This document shows positions 23,251 through 33,141 of a DNA stretch of 53,619 nucleotides, one piece after another. This stretch comes from Symbiodinium natans (Eukaryota; Sar; Dinophyceae; Suessiales; Symbiodiniaceae): positions 335,001 to 388,619 of the forward strand of contig CAJNDS010002504.1 in assembly GCA_905221605.1 (NCBI GenBank), read 5' to 3'. The translations under genes and the position numbers were made by a program. The notes beneath the pieces were generated by a model. That model saw only the letters and a list, made by a program, of their open reading frames with translations. It was not told the origin of the DNA and did no database searches. How positions within the stretch are numbered: the first letter of the stretch is position 1; every line of letters starts with the position of its first letter.

Positions 23251-23526
23251 TGTCCCCAGCAGCTTCAGCTGCAAGCCCATGCGAACGATTCGTGTCGCAT
23301 GCGCTGCAGGTACGAGGAAAACTTAGTGTTTACCAGGTAAACAAGATGGGACATCGTAGGATCCACTCGAAGTATTGAAATCCAGTAGACGACAAGAAGG
23401 TTCAAAACCACTCAACTCCGGCGCATGGCCTTGCACAGTGCTTAAAACAAAGTAGTGCAAAGCCTCGTGACATGCGTATGGCCCATTCAAGGCCTCCCCT
23501 TGTCCGATTCAATAGCCTTCTTTGCC

Positions 23527-24449
23527 ATGGGGGCCCGCTGCTGCGCCGCAGAAGCGCCGAATGCGGCCGACCCCGAGTCGGTCTGCAGGATGATGGTGTC
23601 GCCTTGCGAGCACTTGCTATCCCTTTGGAGCATTCCCTGTGTCTTGCGTTTCCCTTGCCTTGCAACTTGCAACCAAGAATTCAGGCTGCAAGTTGCTAGC
23701 GACATAAGGTACTGTTGAATCTGTCTGTTAGAGTGGTCACATGTTCAGAACCCTAGGCACCCATGCCTCTTCCCAATGTACGTGGTGAAGGCTGCGGGGA
23801 CTGGGAACAGCACCGCTTTTTCCAATGAGCTGGATGTGGGTGTGTTTGCCGGGGGTGCTGATCATTCGGCAGCACGCGCGCGCTAGGTTTGGCAGGCATT
23901 GGGTGTACATGTGTCATTGACCATGGCCCACCGATGGCTTGAATTTAAGTAACTCCGTTGAGTGCAGTGCATAATGCTGGTAAGTCCAGCAACTGGAACA
24001 CGCGTGCGTGCAAGTGTTAGTTGTCTGGAGGTGTCCGACTTCTTGGAAATGGAGGGCCCGCCAGAGGCCAACCTCGTTTTCTGCTTACGTGTAACTTCAC
24101 TTTTTTTAAAGCTTCGCAGCTCAGGAGCTGCACTTTTCGTTTCTTGCGCGCGCCCTTGCTTCGCTGGAGGCGCATGATGCCCTCATGGACCAAGGGCTGC
24201 TGCACGAGTGGCATCCGGAGATGTTTGTAGTGTTCATCTCGCACCAGTGGCCTCCAAGCTCAACAAACCAGACTCGCATGGGGACGGTCTGCTGAAATTG
24301 ATCCTTCCGAATCCTTCCCACAAACAAAAGGGCCATGAAGACCCAGCATGCCGCGTACTGAACTCCACCCACTGCCCTGTTTAGGCTTGGCACTGGGCAT
24401 CCCGACCCCTCTGGCTTGCAGACAGCCGTGCTGCGCCGCGCCTTCAGAA
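23527..24449 (+). CDS. Gene A exons 1-4: acylation-type N-terminus, FISHQW and HPDP motifs
   Basis: Exon 1 (23527-23580) starts at an ATG in the context gccATGG and reads MGARCCAAEAPNAADPES, a glycine-2 plus double-cysteine start typical of N-myristoylated and palmitoylated proteins. It ends at a GT donor. Exon 2 (24031-24066) reads VSDFLEMEGPPE and ends at GAG|GC. Exon 3 (24170-24249) begins AHDALMDQGLLHEW, ends VVFISHQ plus two bases of Trp, and uses a GC donor. Exon 4 (24385-24449) supplies the last base and continues LGTGHPDPSGLQTAVLRR, then a GT donor. Phases are 0, 0, 2 and 1 and all fit. Direct joining of exon 1 to exon 2 is allowed by phase but unproven; another small exon may lie between them. 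Confidence 0.75.
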
Positions 24450-27400
24450 GTGACCCAGTTGCAATGCGCCCAGAGTGGAGCCGTGTGAGCCCCAAACTAG
24501 TTGAAAGCCTGCACGGCAACGGCCGAAGGTGTCAGGAAAAAATAGGTGCAGTAGGGGTGCATGGCTAGCCCTTTCGAGTCCTCCCAAGAGGGCCATACGA
24601 GGGTTCGCTGGATGAAGGCCCCAGTTTTGCTTCCATTGTTGCAATACTTGCCACATTGTTTCAGAGTCTAGAGTCTAGAGGGCAGATGTTTCTCATGTTC
24701 AAGGTTGTCTGTATGAGCTTGATGCATTGATCTCGTTGTCAGTTGCTCCTGATGAGTGGTTGCGAGCTGTCGCTGGTAGGGCGTCATAGACTTGTTCGTG
24801 TGTCACAGCCCGTCTCAGGCAGTTGCATAGCACGGGTTAAGAACAAGGGTCTAGAGGAAGGTTGTCTGGTTTGCTCTTCATGCGAGAATAGTGAGGGACC
24901 GCCAATGTTTGTCCCAACGCACACAGGCTTCATCGACGGTTCGCTGAACGTGGAGCCCGACTTAATATCCATGGACGTGAATAATATGATGTGGACGACG
25001 CTGGTTGCACTTAGTCGCGACGGAACCTGTGCAAATCTGCGCAAGCAGTGTGCTCGCGGTTGCTTGCGTCTATTGCTTGCAGATGCATTCCTTGCGAGCT
25101 GCACAGGGCACCCGAGCCGCTAACCAATTGACCAATGAGCACTTCTGTAGGCAAGGGATGTGGACAATAGTTACTAGTGGCTAGTGGACATCCTAGCGAA
25201 GTTGAAGCCAAGAGGCTTCAGTATCGGTTTCAGATTCTTGCATTGCCAATGCCTATACACCTAGGAAGAAGTCCTGCGACGATATTGCAGATGGTTACAT
25301 CTTCTTTGACTGGTTCGCCATCCCGCAGATCACTGCCCGAAAGCCAGGCCTGTTCAACGCACTGCCAAATTTGCCTTGTTTTAGCATCCGAGGGTTGGGG
25401 AGGGGAGGCTGCGATGGTGGATCCCGACTAGGCATTGAGAGCACGAGCACGGGCCCGCATGAGCATGTTCCAGAACGCAAACAACAGTTTACATCACTTC
25501 TCAGTGCAGCCATCCTCTACCAAATTAGTTGCGACAGGAGTAAATGAGGAGGGGACCAAGTCTGATGCGGCGCTGGCGGTTGGGGCCTTTGTCCAACAAT
25601 TTGTGCTGTAGCTGCCTTTGTCAGTGTCGCATCCGCCGACTCGAAAGGGCGTGGTTCTGTTCCGAGCCATGTGACGGCTTGTGCTCTAGGTTCAAAGCAT
25701 CCCGGCGTACGTGGAAGTTTCCGACCCTCGGAGTGGGTTTGGGATCTCATGCACCGAGCACTTGCAATTGAACTTGGTAAGGGGGAATTGGGAAGGAGTG
25801 GGTAGTGAGCGCAGGATGGCTGAGCAAGTGTGGCGCCTAAAGGCATTGCGTCAGCTGACAGTAAAAGGGTCGCCAGCGGCTGTGCTCTTACAGCTCGGAT
25901 TGTGGAGTTCAGGGTGTAGCTTGGGGTGAGGTTGGGGCCATGCCGGCAGCCAGGATCTCTTCATTGCCCTGGTTCCGGAGCTGTTCCATACCGAGAGCGG
26001 CGCTCTGGAAAAACGCAGATTTCATTCTCGTCGGCCAAACATGCACATCCTCGGGTCGGGAGTTGGCAGATGTCAGGAAGACAAGGCGATGTAGTCGTAT
26101 TCCAAGCCAAGGCAGACACTGCAACTACACTTCGTGGCTCTCTCGCGGATGGCGTGCAGCTTAGTTGTTCCTTTGCAGTCGCTGCCTGCAACGTTTTCTG
26201 AAGCTCATCATGCCACATGGTGGCGCACAAGCACAAGACAATAAGGGAAACACGATCGAGCGGAGATTTACGACCAGGGTAGCACTATGGCAATGCCAGC
26301 ACAATTTGACTGACTCGGGTTTGGCGGCCACACGCTGAAAGCGCAACCAGGTGTGGACCGAGGTCCACTCTCACACAACAGGGACGTTTCTGTTTCTGTG
26401 GGTCCGGGACTGCTGCATGGTATGAACGCCCGCGATCTTGATGCCCAAATGCAAAGGCACGAGGTTATTTGTTGGAGTTCGTTGTCTGGGGATATTTGGG
26501 CAGTGTGTGTCTACGCCCCTCCGGTTTCGGACTAGTTTTCAGGTGCATGGCATGCTGTTATAAACCGGCAAAGCCACGATTTTCGGAGCTCGGGAGCCAA
26601 CGCGAATTCGAGAACGACTACAGTGCTGTTTTGCCTGGGCACTTCGTCAAATCGGCGTGTGGGCCTTTGTTAAGTTTATTATCGTAGGAGCCTTGAGAAT
26701 GTCTATGGGGTGGCTGGCAATGTCCGACTTCACCAAAAAGTGGTCAGAGCGTTCCTTGACAGGTGTTTACATGGGGGGGTCCTCTTGCGTGTTCCGGTTG
26801 TGGATGCGTCTTTTGTCAGTGTGAATGGCAAAGGCAGTCAGTGACCCCCCTTTCTTGTGAGATGTAGATCAGATGGCATGATTCGGTTTCAGACAAGCAT
26901 GTTCAAGCAGACCAGGTGCCGAGCTGAACTCTGGTGCCGGCTTCTCTCCAGTAAGCTGCTGGGGCCAACGTTAGGTTCAGCATCATGAATCCATGAGACT
27001 GGAGGGCACCGTCAGAAGGTCCAGAGGTTCTTGCCGAATCGCGGGTTCAATATTCTATGCTGTTCGAATGAACAGCGTGGTGTAGCAGCACACAATGCTT
27101 TAAAGCATGCAGGGGCAAAGCTCACGCGAGGACAGACACTAGCGTCATCGTCGTGTTTTCGCCCCGGGAAGCTCAATTCATCTTCCCCCTGGATTGGCAG
27201 CTCGGATGGCACTGTCACGAGCGAAAAGAGCCTCCCAGCTTCGAGCATGTCCAAAGGCGAGCTTCGGGATGCTCTGAGGCTTCGCAATGCTTCGCAATGC
27301 TTCGCATGTTGCGCAGGATCCCTTAAAACAAAAAAAACCAGTACGGAGACGGCCGGGGTCCGAAGGCCTGAAATCCGGAAGAGGAGTAGGGAGTCTTAGG

Positions 27401-28469
27401 GAGTGCCCAAGTGCACATGGCCATGGCGTGGTCCATCGTCTCCAAGCTTTCGGACAATGTGTGTGTGTGTGTGCGCGCGTGCGCTTGGTTTGGCCCAGTT
27501 GAGCTTCAGCATGAGGCAGCAAAACCTGATCGCTGAAGGCGAATTTACCGTGGAGGCTTGGCGAAATTTTTCTTTTCCGCAGGAGGACCTTCGGATGAGT
27601 GCTGACGAATTGGATTGTTCCATCCGGGTGTCCTACGGTGAGCTGAGGACAGCGATCGTGAAGCTGTTGTCCAGTTGGGTGAGATGGCTGTGGAAAGCAG
27701 CTGAGACTGTCAGATGCAGTGCCTGAGAAGTGCTACAGTCCTGCGCCCACAGCCTACCAGTAGCAAATAAAAGGTATTCGCTAAGCATGTTACATGACTG
27801 GATGTACTACTTGGGTACAGACGAAAATACCAAATGAGCAGACTGCACGTGGAATACTGCACGCAATATCATGCAATACAGAATTCAGGCAGAGGGTCTT
27901 TCAGCCTGTGAGTTTGTTTTCCTGTGATCTGTTCAGAGCGAGCCGATCTGGATTACGCAGTGTAAATTCTAAAGCAGGGCAGAAACCCCAGTGGACTTCT
28001 TATGCTACTCAAAGTGTCGCATGTGCAATAGGCATGGTTCGTCCACTTGTTGAATGAAGGAGGTGCGAAGTTAAGCCCCGCGCGCCGTTCATGCTAAAGA
28101 GCCGTGGTGCTATCGTCACCGCCGTTGCCCCATATACTCGCGGAAGCCTCATGAGCAATTCTGGCTCCCGGATGCGTCCCGAGGCAAGATAGGGCATCTA
28201 GCCGACGAGGGCCCGCTTCCTGACTGCAAAGTTAACCGGCAGATTCGGGAACCCGACGGCATCTAAGATATTTCGGCAGATCGGGCTGTCGGATTAAGCA
28301 GGCTGTGTATGCAAGGGCGAGCGTCCAGTCATGCGTGTAATGGCATCGTGTCATGCCTGTTCATGTGCCCATCGTGTTTTCTGGCTGAGGCTGCGGCACT
28401 ACCGCTTCTACAAGGCTTGACACAAAAGCAAAGTCAAGAATTCTTTATGCCACTGCTACTATTCTACTT

Positions 28470-28522
<53 letters not shown>

Positions 28523-28631
28523 GCTACTGCTACTGCTACTGCTACTGCTACTGCTACTGCTACTGCTACTGCTACTGCTACTGCTACTGCTACTGCTACT
28601 GCTACTGCTACTGCTACTGCTACTGCTACTG

Positions 28632-28711
<80 letters not shown>

Positions 28712-28740
28712 GCTCCTGCTGCTGCTGCTGCTGCTGCTGC

Positions 28741-28780
<40 letters not shown>

Positions 28781-28826
28781 ACGGCTATTGCTACTACTGC
28801 TACTGCTGCTGCTGCTACTACTACTA

Positions 28827-28877
<51 letters not shown>

Positions 28878-31800
28878 GTACTACTAGTACTACTAGTACT
28901 ACCAGGCACAGGGCACAGACAGATTCAACTTGCCACTGGACACAACCACGGTCAAGCACAAATCAGAGCCCCTGTGAATTTCATGATATGTGATGTTTCG
29001 TGAGCTGCGCTGGTGCTCGGGTGGTAAAGTTTTGGTGTACTGGTGGTAGAATTTGGCAGGCGATACGCAGCAAGCTGTTGGGCCAGCCGCGTCAGGAGCT
29101 CTGAATCATGCACCTGAAGTTTATATAGATGCATTTTCGTTTACTTCACCCGCCGCAATACATCCGGTGAAGTAGGTTGACAAAATTTCGATTTGTCGTT
29201 TGCACTTTGCTCGTGCAGGAGATGTCCGTGGATACCTTCCTCTCCACTTTCAACTTCGAAAGTATTCAGGTTGCTGGACAGAGCTGTTTCATTAGGTTTG
29301 GCTGGATGAATCAAGGATGAGGTTTTTCTTCGCATGGGTGGCTTGCCAATATTGGTGCAAGGCCATCTACAGTTCATGCTGGTGGGCTGAGAGTCAGAAG
29401 CCGACAGCATGCCTTGACAGCTGGGAGGCGGCACTAGATGATGACAGCGGCATGGACGGCATGGCTTCGTGGCGATTGGAAGCATGTATTGCGTGGCTTT
29501 CACCTTCATTCCCTGCTCCGTAGGAGGAGGCGATGCGACAGGGGAGTCCCTTGGATCCAAGGCCACGGCCGTTTTTGCTGGTGCCGTGAATGTCCTCGAG
29601 AGATTGGTGGAAAAAAGTACCTTATCTTGAGAAGGGGGAATGTAGGCCACGAGTCCAGGCATGATGCAAGCAGATCCAATACAATAAAAACGCATTATAG
29701 CCATCCCCTGTGTGTGCAATCGTTTCGGGTCTCCAAACTGTCTTGGTGGCGGCCTTCCGTTGACTTTCGACTGGGTGGACCGGTGATCACTTACACGAGG
29801 CGCACCTTCTGATCAACGAACCAAGCAACCGCAGTTTTGGCGCTGTGTTGGCAATAAGTTCCTGGAGAAGAGGGTGAAGAGTCAGCCCGCCATTGTTCGG
29901 TGAGTGAGGAGGGGACCCGAACAGACGAATGCGCGGCATGGGCGATCTAGGCGCGGCCGCCTGCAGTTGTGGATTTTGGTTTGCTCTAGCGCAGAAGTTG
30001 TATCCTATGCCGATGCCCGTCACCGTAGGCTACTATGACACCCAGACCTTGCTCATGGTTGCTGCAAAATCGCGACAGCCGGGCGAAGTGAGACTTGGCT
30101 GTGATCTGTTTGACGGTCAATTAGAAGACTCAAGTTCCTTGGCAGCGTGACATGTTGGCCAGCAAGCTCACGGCCTGGGTACCGAAAATCTGTGGCAGGG
30201 GCAGGCCAAGGTATGCCGAGGTCAGGGGTCGAGAGCGCCTCATGGTGCATGAGCTGGAAAGACTGGTTTGTGACCAAGGCTTTCCACGCTCATCCAGCTG
30301 CGCGCGGACCCCTTTGCCGTTTCGCGAAGTGGACGCTTGAGTTCTGCTATTGACCCTTTTTGTCCTTGGCGGATCTGAGGGGTTCGGGTTCATGTGTGTC
30401 TAGGCTTCCTAACATTGACCTCAGCTGCTGACCGGGCTAGGAGGAAATAGGAAGGAGGGCGTGGCATTGCGAGTTGAGGTTCCCTAGCTCTCAAGACACG
30501 TTGAAGATCTCAGCTGCTACAGTGCAGCATAGTACAACCGGATGGGCCTTAGTACAGATGGGGCGATTAGCCGGGACCGACAACAACGAAGGGTTTCTCT
30601 AGAATCAGAATTGCGGGGGGTGTCAGGTTGATTCAGCATGGTCATGGCTGAAGCACGTCGCTGCTCGCAGCCGAGGCATCAACTGCGCCTATCTTGCCAG
30701 ATCTCCTGGACAAGTGCGGGCCTTGCTCGAGGTGCTCATGGGATCATACGGGTCATACCCACCGAGAAATGTCACGTGTGGTTGGTTGCTCCTCTATCCA
30801 GCTCACGATTGTACTTGTAGTGGCTTGGTGACGTTGCCATTTGACTCCTTGCATGCCACTTGGACTACTCTCGGCCAGGCTCGGATGGACGTCAACACGT
30901 CTTTCGAGGTGCATGGGGCATGTGCGTTCGCGGACCCCAGTCGCTCGATCTGATTTTGTGTGCGGAGTTATGCCCGGCAACGCCTCAATAATGATTCAGT
31001 GGGCAGACCATTCGTTGGGTCCTGCTCTGCCCAGTGTATCCCAGAGCAAAACCCCAGGCACAGTCCAGACGATCCTTGCAGCCCGGGCAAACATCAACAG
31101 CCAGGGCGAAGGCTTCAAATGCTTGTGAAGCACACATGCCTTCCATGATCTAGATTTGGCGGGTGTAGCCATCACCAGTTGGTAATTTGATTGTGCAAAG
31201 ATAGTAAGTGCATGGTGCTTGAGGTGGCGACCTGCCAACGAGGTTCTGTCCCTACAGTTGGGCAATATCACATGAGAAAGCCAGATCAGCTCCATTCATG
31301 ACTCTGCACATCAAGCCCACAGTCTGCAGAGCAGCCACCATCATATATCGCCCCCCCCCCCCCCCCCTAATGTGGGGGGGACGTCACTCGAAATATAGTT
31401 TTCGGACGTGGGGGGGGGGGGGGGTGAAGGCAGAATAAGGAACGAAAATCGATATGCGGGCCGCTCAAACGCATTTCTGTCCTATTTCCTGTCTTGTGCG
31501 GTTGGATATGAATTGATGAAGGGTAACTATGAAACCCTATAGTTCAAGCCCTAAACTCTGACCTCGAAGCCCTTGGACCTGCCGAGTTGAGCTGTCTTGC
31601 CTCCGGTGTCGATTTGAAAGGTTATGGTCTTGGGCTCTTGGGTATAGGGTAGATGCTGTTCGAACCCGGGGGAAACCGTCAGTAATCCTTCTGTCCTTTG
31701 AAAAGAACCGGGGCCCCTGTGGACCTTACTACCCGTGCTGGATGGGACGATCGGCAGTGCTGTCCACTTCAGATTTATCTTCCCCCTCAACTAAATCATG

Positions 31801-33141
31801 ACAGAATCATACGGCAGAAGTTCTTTTTAGAGAGAAGTCGGCATCCGAGCAATGCGTGAAGGCTTAAGCTTTGAGCGTTTGTTGAAGGCTGCAGTGTTTT
31901 AAGCCCTAAACAGAGCTGCAGGGGCTGGAGCTTTCATGAAACTAATTAGAGACTGCAGGGGCTGGAGGAGACTGCAGGGGCTTGGGAGACCTTACTCGGC
32001 CCTGTTAAAGACAAAGTAGAGGCTGACCTCTGACCTCCCTCAATAGCGGGCCTGGGGGAGACTGAATAAATGGACCGGCGGCCCGGCGGGGTTGAATCGG
32101 AAGTCCAAGGGGCCCAGGATCTCATCGCGATCGAGGCTGGGGGAAGCTGAAATACACTGAGGCATCGATACGCCGCTCCGATGCACCGATACACCGATAC
32201 ACCGGTAGACCGGCGTGTCTGTGAAAGAGGAAAGGAGGTGAGGGCGGAAGGGAAGGGAATCGGCATATCGGCTTAGCGGCGCATCGGCGTATCGGCGTAT
32301 GCCGCGGGGAGAGCGGGGGGGGGGAGGGAGAGCTCGGACGAGAACGCGTTTCAGGTACACATTAACACACCGATCTGCACCGATACACCGGCCACAGGAA
32401 CTCCGGGGGCGATCGGAGCAGGACTGAGGCAATCAAGGCCCAGTACAGCAGTGACTCCAAATCGGCGTATGGCAGCAATTTCCAAGCCCGGGGAATGGCG
32501 TACGTTATACCGGTTTCCGCCCCTTGTATCTAGAGTCCTCCAATCACGCTCGATCGTGCCTGACTCGGCCTGTCCGTTTCGAAAATGCAACGCTTGCAGC
32601 TCCCTCTCTGTTTTGTGGTTCAGTGGCTTTGCTGGCTGGGTCATGCTGGGTCCCTCGTGTTTGAGTGCAGGTTACACTCCGTTGCACGCCTGTGCTCTTT
32701 TCTCCCGGGGAAACCGCTTTGCCAACGAGATCGCGAGACTGCTGATACAACATCGTGCGGATGTGAATGCCCGGGCCGAGCCTGCAGGCCACTGAGTTGC
32801 AACTTTGCAGCCACAGTGTTACAAACCCAAGTTGCTGGGAAACGTGGAAGTCGTTGTGAAGGTGCAGAGAGTTCAATTGGGCTGAACACTCCAGATGCAT
32901 CTTGGTGATCTGCTCAGGCCTTTTTAACCTGGAGTGCCGCTTTGCCCAGATTCTGGTGTCCTTGGCTGGAATTGAGAGAAGTCCCTATGTTGCAAGGACA
33001 GGGGTTAGAAATCAGAAATCGAAGTGTCCACTGCTGATGACTCTGGACTTCGAGAAAATGAAAATAGAGTCAATAGAGTTTCCTCCAGGATGTTGTCCAG
33101 CATTCGTGGCATGACGCCACTGGGGGCTGCTGCGATGGCTG
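23527..33141 (+). CDS. Gene A: multi-exon TIR-like module plus ankyrin-repeat protein (dinoflagellate family)
   Basis: Rebuilt exons: 23527-23580, 24031-24066, 24170-24249, 24385-24449, 24927-25003, 25178-25214, 25291-25347, 25538-25578, 25690-25722, 25954-25996, 26112-26151, 26916-26954, 27131-27199, 27516-27555, 27583-27637 (end unsure), 28390-28414, 29219-29269, 29428-29463, 29562-29616, 29909-29950, 30029-30089 (end unsure), 30676-30731, 30879-30908, 31058-31111, 32671-32787, 33089-33141. From 24031 to 27555 every junction keeps phase. Missing exons are implied near 27.7-28.3, 30.1-30.6, 30.9-31.0 and 32.8-33.0 kb, and the C-terminus lies beyond 33141. The product has an MGxxCC start, a signalling-like module and then ankyrin repeats. 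I recognise the motif set as a large dinoflagellate family of unknown function. Similarity to TIR folds is inference. Introns carry most of the span. An intact frame through about 26 exons argues against a pseudogene. Confidence 0.8.
24743..24926 (+). other. Gene A intron, contiguous open frame
   Basis: The frame of gene A exon 5 stays open upstream of its acceptor to about 24743. The AG|G at 24926/24927 is preferred because it fits the phase of exon 4 (split AGC codon). The upstream part has no family pattern. Confidence 0.4.
24927..26151 (+). CDS. Gene A exons 5-11: core module with FDWFAIPQ, SIPAYVE, LFIALVPEL and SRGW
   Basis: Exon 5 (24927-25003) reads FIDGSLNVEPDLISMDVNNM and on. Exon 6 (25178-25214) reads WLVDILAKLKPR; its acceptor is TAG|T, not AG|G. 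Exon 7 (25291-25347) reads DGYIFFDWFAIPQITARKP. Exon 8 (25538-25578) reads VNEEGTKSDAALA. Exon 9 (25690-25722) reads VQSIPAYVEVS and ends at a GA donor. Exon 10 (25954-25996) reads DLFIALVPELFHTE. Exon 11 (26112-26151) reads RHCNYTSWLSRGW. Exon 10 has a second possible end at 26007 that reads SGAL but does not fit the phase of exon 11. The run of hydrophobic strands, a D/IPQ loop and an SRGWCRAE helix looks like one folded domain, TIR-like by my reading. Confidence 0.78.
26916..27637 (+). CDS. Gene A exons 12-15: CRAELW helix, VIVVFSPRE strand and IAEGEFTVE segment
   Basis: Exon 12 (26916-26954) completes the split Trp codon and reads CRAELWCRLLSS plus two bases, with a GC donor. Exon 13 (27131-27199) reads KTDTSVIVVFSPREAQFI, then FPLDW. 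Exon 14 (27516-27555) reads QQNLIAEGEFTVE and ends at GAG|GC. Exon 15 starts at 27583 with EDLRMSADELDCSIRVSYG; its end at a GT donor (27637) is a guess, since later donors are possible. The glutamate of the CRAEL motif sits where TIR domains have the WCxxEL glutamate, if that comparison holds. Phases 2, 2, 0 connect exons 12-15 without a break. Confidence 0.75.
28390..29269 (+). CDS. Gene A exons 16-17: linker between module and ankyrin part
   Basis: Exon 16 (28390-28414) is only 25 nt and reads LRHYRFYK, ending AAG|GC. Exon 17 (29219-29269) reads EMSVDTFLSTFNFESIQ, ending CAG|GT. Both have AG|G acceptors. Phase allows a direct join, but in the family I remember there are some ten residues more between the RYRFY and FLxxFxF motifs, so a microexon may be missing. 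The intron between them holds the long TAC/TGC microsatellite. Phase also shows that at least one exon is missing between 27637 and 28390. Confidence 0.65.
28459..28905. repeat. Compound trinucleotide repeat (TAC/TGC), 450 bp
   Basis: Long runs of TAC, then alternating TGC-TAC, TAC again, then TGC, then TAC with TAG interruptions. It lies in an intron of gene A, between the RHYRFYK and FLSTFNF exons. The open frames across it (poly-Tyr/Cys or poly-Ser/Val) are artefacts. Confidence 0.95.
29428..31111 (+). CDS. Gene A exons 18-24: first ankyrin repeats
   Basis: Exon 18 (29428-29463) reads AALDDDSGMDGM. Exon 19 (29562-29616) reads ATAVFAGAVNVLERLVEK, an ankyrin helix pair. Exon 20 (29909-29950) reads RGDPNRRMRGMGDL. 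Exon 21 (from 30029) reads GYYDTQTLLMVAAKSRQP and on. Exon 22 (30676-30731) reads INCAYLARSPGQVRALLE. Exon 23 (30879-30908) reads ARMDVNTSFE. Exon 24 (31058-31111) reads TVQTILAARANINSQGE. Joins 18 to 21 and 22 to 23 are in phase; between 21 and 22, and between 23 and 24, exons are probably missing. The repeats are degenerate relative to the GxTPLHxAA consensus but keep the LLEARADVN-type ends. Confidence 0.72.
31351..31424. repeat. Poly-C then poly-G, potential cruciform/quadruplex
   Basis: A run of 17 C (31351-31367) is followed by 7 G (31374-31380) and, after a 29-bp spacer, 15 G (31410-31424). The C and G runs can pair. It is in a gene A intron. Confidence 0.85.
32170..32310. repeat. CGATACACCG/CGGCGTATCGG short repeats
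   Basis: CACCGATACACCGATACACC and, about 90 bp later, CGGCGCATCGGCGTATCGGC are related words in opposite orientation, forming imperfect inverted repeats. They lie in a gene A intron. Confidence 0.5.
32671..33141 (+). CDS. Gene A exons 25-26: best-conserved ankyrin repeats
   Basis: Exon 25 (32671-32787, 117 nt, the longest of the gene) completes a split Gly codon from exon 24 and reads YTPLHACALFSRGN, then FANEIARLLIQHRADVNAR. That is a near-consensus ankyrin repeat with TPLH and ADVN. It ends at a GC donor. Exon 26 (33089-33141) reads MLSSIRGMTPLGAAAMAG, the start of the next repeat, and ends at G|GC. Phase requires one more small exon between them. The chain continues downstream, but I could not place the next exon with certainty. 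Confidence 0.78.

Noticed and set aside
24250-24320. A frame reading KLNKPDSHGDGLLKL right after FISHQW, suggesting a frameshift in gene A
   Set aside because: The true continuation (LGTGHPDPSG) lies at 24385 and joins in phase through a GC donor, so no frameshift is needed.
27583-27637. Exon taken as the C-terminal RVSxG motif of a second cysteine desulfurase
   Set aside because: Flanking exons (IAEGEFTVE before, ankyrin after) and phase place it in gene A.
28309-28959. Long poly-Tyr/Cys, poly-Ser and poly-Val frames
   Set aside because: They come from the trinucleotide repeat inside a gene A intron.
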